Both the position numbers and the translations under genes were made by a program. Shown here piece after piece: positions 62,533-64,000 of a DNA stretch of 64,000 bases. The notes under the pieces were generated by a model. That model was given only the letters and a program-made list of their open reading frames with translations. It was not told where the DNA came from and searched no databases. Origin of the DNA: JAICXG01 sp963801255 (GTDB taxonomy: Bacteria > Verrucomicrobiota > Verrucomicrobiia > Chthoniobacterales > UBA10450); assembly GCA_963801255.1 (NCBI GenBank), contig CAWDEC010000006.1:496001-560000 (forward strand), read 5' to 3'. Every line of letters starts with the position of its first letter. Positions within the stretch are counted from its first letter, which is position 1.

Positions 62533-62630
62533 GGTCAGATCGGGTTGTTGATTGGTCAGACATCGGCCGCCGCTTTTATTAATCGCATCTCTCTCCCGGC
62601 GTCCATCCGACCTTGGGCTTACCTGGTCAT

Positions 62631-64000
62631 TTACCTAGTGCCCGTATCCTGCCGCGCTTCCCTCATCGTCCGCAGTTCCAGCTGCCCCTTGCGCGAGAAG
62701 TCGATCGATTCGCCGAGAATACGGAGTGCTTCTTCGGGTGCGTGGAAGCCGATCGAGTTTTCCGCTTCGACAAAGTCGAGATAGAACTGGGCTTTGCGCT
62801 GGAAATCCTGTGCCGCTGCCAACTGTGGGGCGGGCGAGTTCCCAGCGCGCGCCGTCTTTAAATCACCGATTAGCTCCACCAGCGCATCCATCGCGTGGTT
62901 GCGCATCCCCTGCGTGCGCTCCTGGATCGCTTCCGCCCGCGATCTCAATTCTTCCTCCGGCCACTTATGACACGTCTGGCAGGCTCGATTGATGTTCAAC
63001 AACGGACTACGCACATGATGGTCGCTGATCTTGAGTGCGCCCTCGCGTTTGTAAGGCATGTGACAATCGGCGCACGTCACACCGGAACGCGCATGAATGC
63101 CCTGGCTCCACATTTCGAACTCCGGATGCTGCGCCTTTAATACGGGCGCGCCGCTGTCGGCATGTGTCCAGTCCTTGAACTTCTCCTTGTCGTAGTAGGC
63201 GAGGATTTGCTCGACTTTCAGACCGTTTGCCCACGGATAGATCAGCCGCTTCTCCGGTCCTTTGAAGTAATATTCCACGTGACATTGGCCGCAGACGAAG
63301 CTGCGCATTTCCTGCCGCGTGGCATCGCGATTCACGTCGTAATTCTGGACGCCCTGACTTGCTTTGAGCGCCTTGATTCCTTCCATAAAACCGGGCCGCG
63401 TGATGCGCAGTTGCATCGTGGTCGGTTCATGGCAATCGATGCAGGCAACTGGATGGGTCACCAGCTTGCGCGCTTCGGCAAAGGGCATCTGATTGAATTT
63501 CTCGTAACCTTTCATCAAGTCCCCGTCGCCCAGTTTTGTGTAGGGCACCTTGATCGAGGCGTGGCAATGCAGACACGTCCCGGGTTGTTTCGCAGCCTGC
63601 TGACGTTCGGTGTAAGTCTGGTCATCCAGCATGTAGGCGTGACCGCGTTCTTCCCGGAAATCTTTCGCGAACGCGTAACCAGCCCACATGATTTTCAGCC
63701 GCGGATCTTCCTCGAGACGCGACTGCGCAACGACTGAGCGCGGATCGGCGTGGGTCGGCGTATGCGGCAGCGCTTCGCTCCCGCCGTATTTGGTCCGCAC
63801 TTGATCGATTGTGCGGCGGTAGTCATCATATTGCATCGGAAAATTCTTTCCCCAAACCGCCGGATCATCGATCTGGTCGTTGAGTTCCACGACGCGAAAG
63901 AATGGATTCTTCGCCTCTTGTTTGTGCTCGAAGATCGAAACAAGCACGATCACTCCGAGGATCGCGGCGGCGCCGGCAAGAACGACCAAAGCGCTGAAAA
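62631..64000 (-). CDS. nrfA: Pentahaem cytochrome c nitrite reductase, NrfA-like (5' end outside window)
   Basis: The open frame continues past the right edge, so the start is not visible. About 455 residues remain. A hydrophobic anchor or signal (ALVVLAGAAAILGVIVLVSI) lies near the edge. Five CxxCH haem sites are seen: CLHCH, CIDCH, CGQCH, CADCH and CQTCH. In classical NrfA the first, catalytic haem has CxxCK; here it is CLHCH, as in some other bacteria. Conserved FEMWSQGIHARSGVTCADCH and YPWANGLKVEQILAYYDKEK fit NrfA. It reduces nitrite to ammonia with six electrons in the periplasm; NrfH should lie upstream. Confidence 0.88.
   Translation of the reverse strand, partial: FSALVVLAGAAAILGVIVLVSIFEHKQEAKNPFFRVVELNDQIDDPAVWGKNFPMQYDDYRRTIDQVRTKYGGSEALPHTPTHADPRSVVAQSRLEEDPRLKIMWAGYAFAKDFREERGHAYMLDDQTYTERQQAAKQPGTCLHCHASIKVPYTKLGDGDLMKGYEKFNQMPFAEARKLVTHPVACIDCHEPTTMQLRITRPGFMEGIKALKASQGVQNYDVNRDATRQEMRSFVCGQCHVEYYFKGPEKRLIYPWANGLKVEQILAYYDKEKFKDWTHADSGAPVLKAQHPEFEMWSQGIHARSGVTCADCHMPYKREGALKISDHHVRSPLLNINRACQTCHKWPEEELRSRAEAIQERTQGMRNHAMDALVELIGDLKTARAGNSPAPQLAAAQDFQRKAQFYLDFVEAENSIGFHAPEEALRILGESIDFSRKGQLELRTMREARQDTGTR

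Overview
The window is a 64 kb piece of a moderately GC-rich, gene-dense bacterial chromosome. Gene content points to Verrucomicrobiota, probably the soil Spartobacteria/Chthoniobacterales type. Pointers are a FlgO-like TPR protein with a transmembrane segment, a secreted protein with RGLGPSL/NDNW repeats, a PhoD-like phosphatase with a Thr-Pro linker and Ig-like repeats, PPK1 next to a ROK kinase, an OtsAB fusion and pentahaem NrfA. This placement is recognition only; no 16S or database search was possible. There are no rRNA operons, prophages, insertion sequences or CRISPR arrays. One tRNA gene, tRNA-Thr(UGU), is present.

Layout. 0-13 kb: mixed housekeeping genes (GNAT end, DUF1440-like, TPR, sulfotransferase, NAD(P)HX repair enzyme, cell-wall amidase, ACT protein, MtfA-like peptidase, LysS), ending in a scar where two truncated genes meet head to head (12.8-13.4 kb). 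13.4-25 kb: glutaredoxin, class A PBP, OtsAB, MBL hydrolase, ThyA, ROK kinase with PPK1, phospholipase-D-type synthase, YraQ-type permease. 25.8-32.6 kb: two CDLC-motif exported proteins, Prc-like protease, MBL hydrolase and an AmgK/MurU-like pair. 32.7-37.1 kb: RGLGPSL repeat protein, cupin, then an operon FolB-Nudix-TatC-prepilin peptidase. 37.3-46.1 kb: a frameshifted PhoD-like gene and an AddB/AddA pair. 46-50 kb: DUF1345-like membrane protein, Tat-exported SDR, DUF1810, tRNA-Thr, beta-barrel protein. 50-59 kb: a two-component island with two hybrid-input histidine kinases, a FixJ-type regulator, three stand-alone receivers and a PPK2. 59-64 kb: LOG-family protein, GlgX, a small hypothetical protein and the start-truncated NrfA.

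The strongest signal not explained by genes is a 9-base word, TCGTTAGGC (complement GCCTAACGA). I count 47 exact copies by eye, in both orientations in about equal number, inside genes and in gene flanks. About 0.5 would be expected for this base composition. A further ten copies keep the first eight bases. Copies are dense at 0-36 kb and inside addA, but almost absent at 36.4-43.3 kb and 46.2-61.8 kb. It looks like a genome-wide dispersed signal, for example a DNA-uptake-type sequence, a recombination or segregation signal, or a site kept by a DNA-modification system. Its depletion over the regulatory island suggests that island is more recent.

Functionally the window links stress and storage metabolism (trehalose, polyphosphate made by PPK1 and possibly used by PPK2 and the ROK kinase, glycogen debranching), envelope maintenance (PBP, amidase, AmgK/MurU-type recycling, cardiolipin-type synthase, TatC, prepilin peptidase) and recombination (AddAB).
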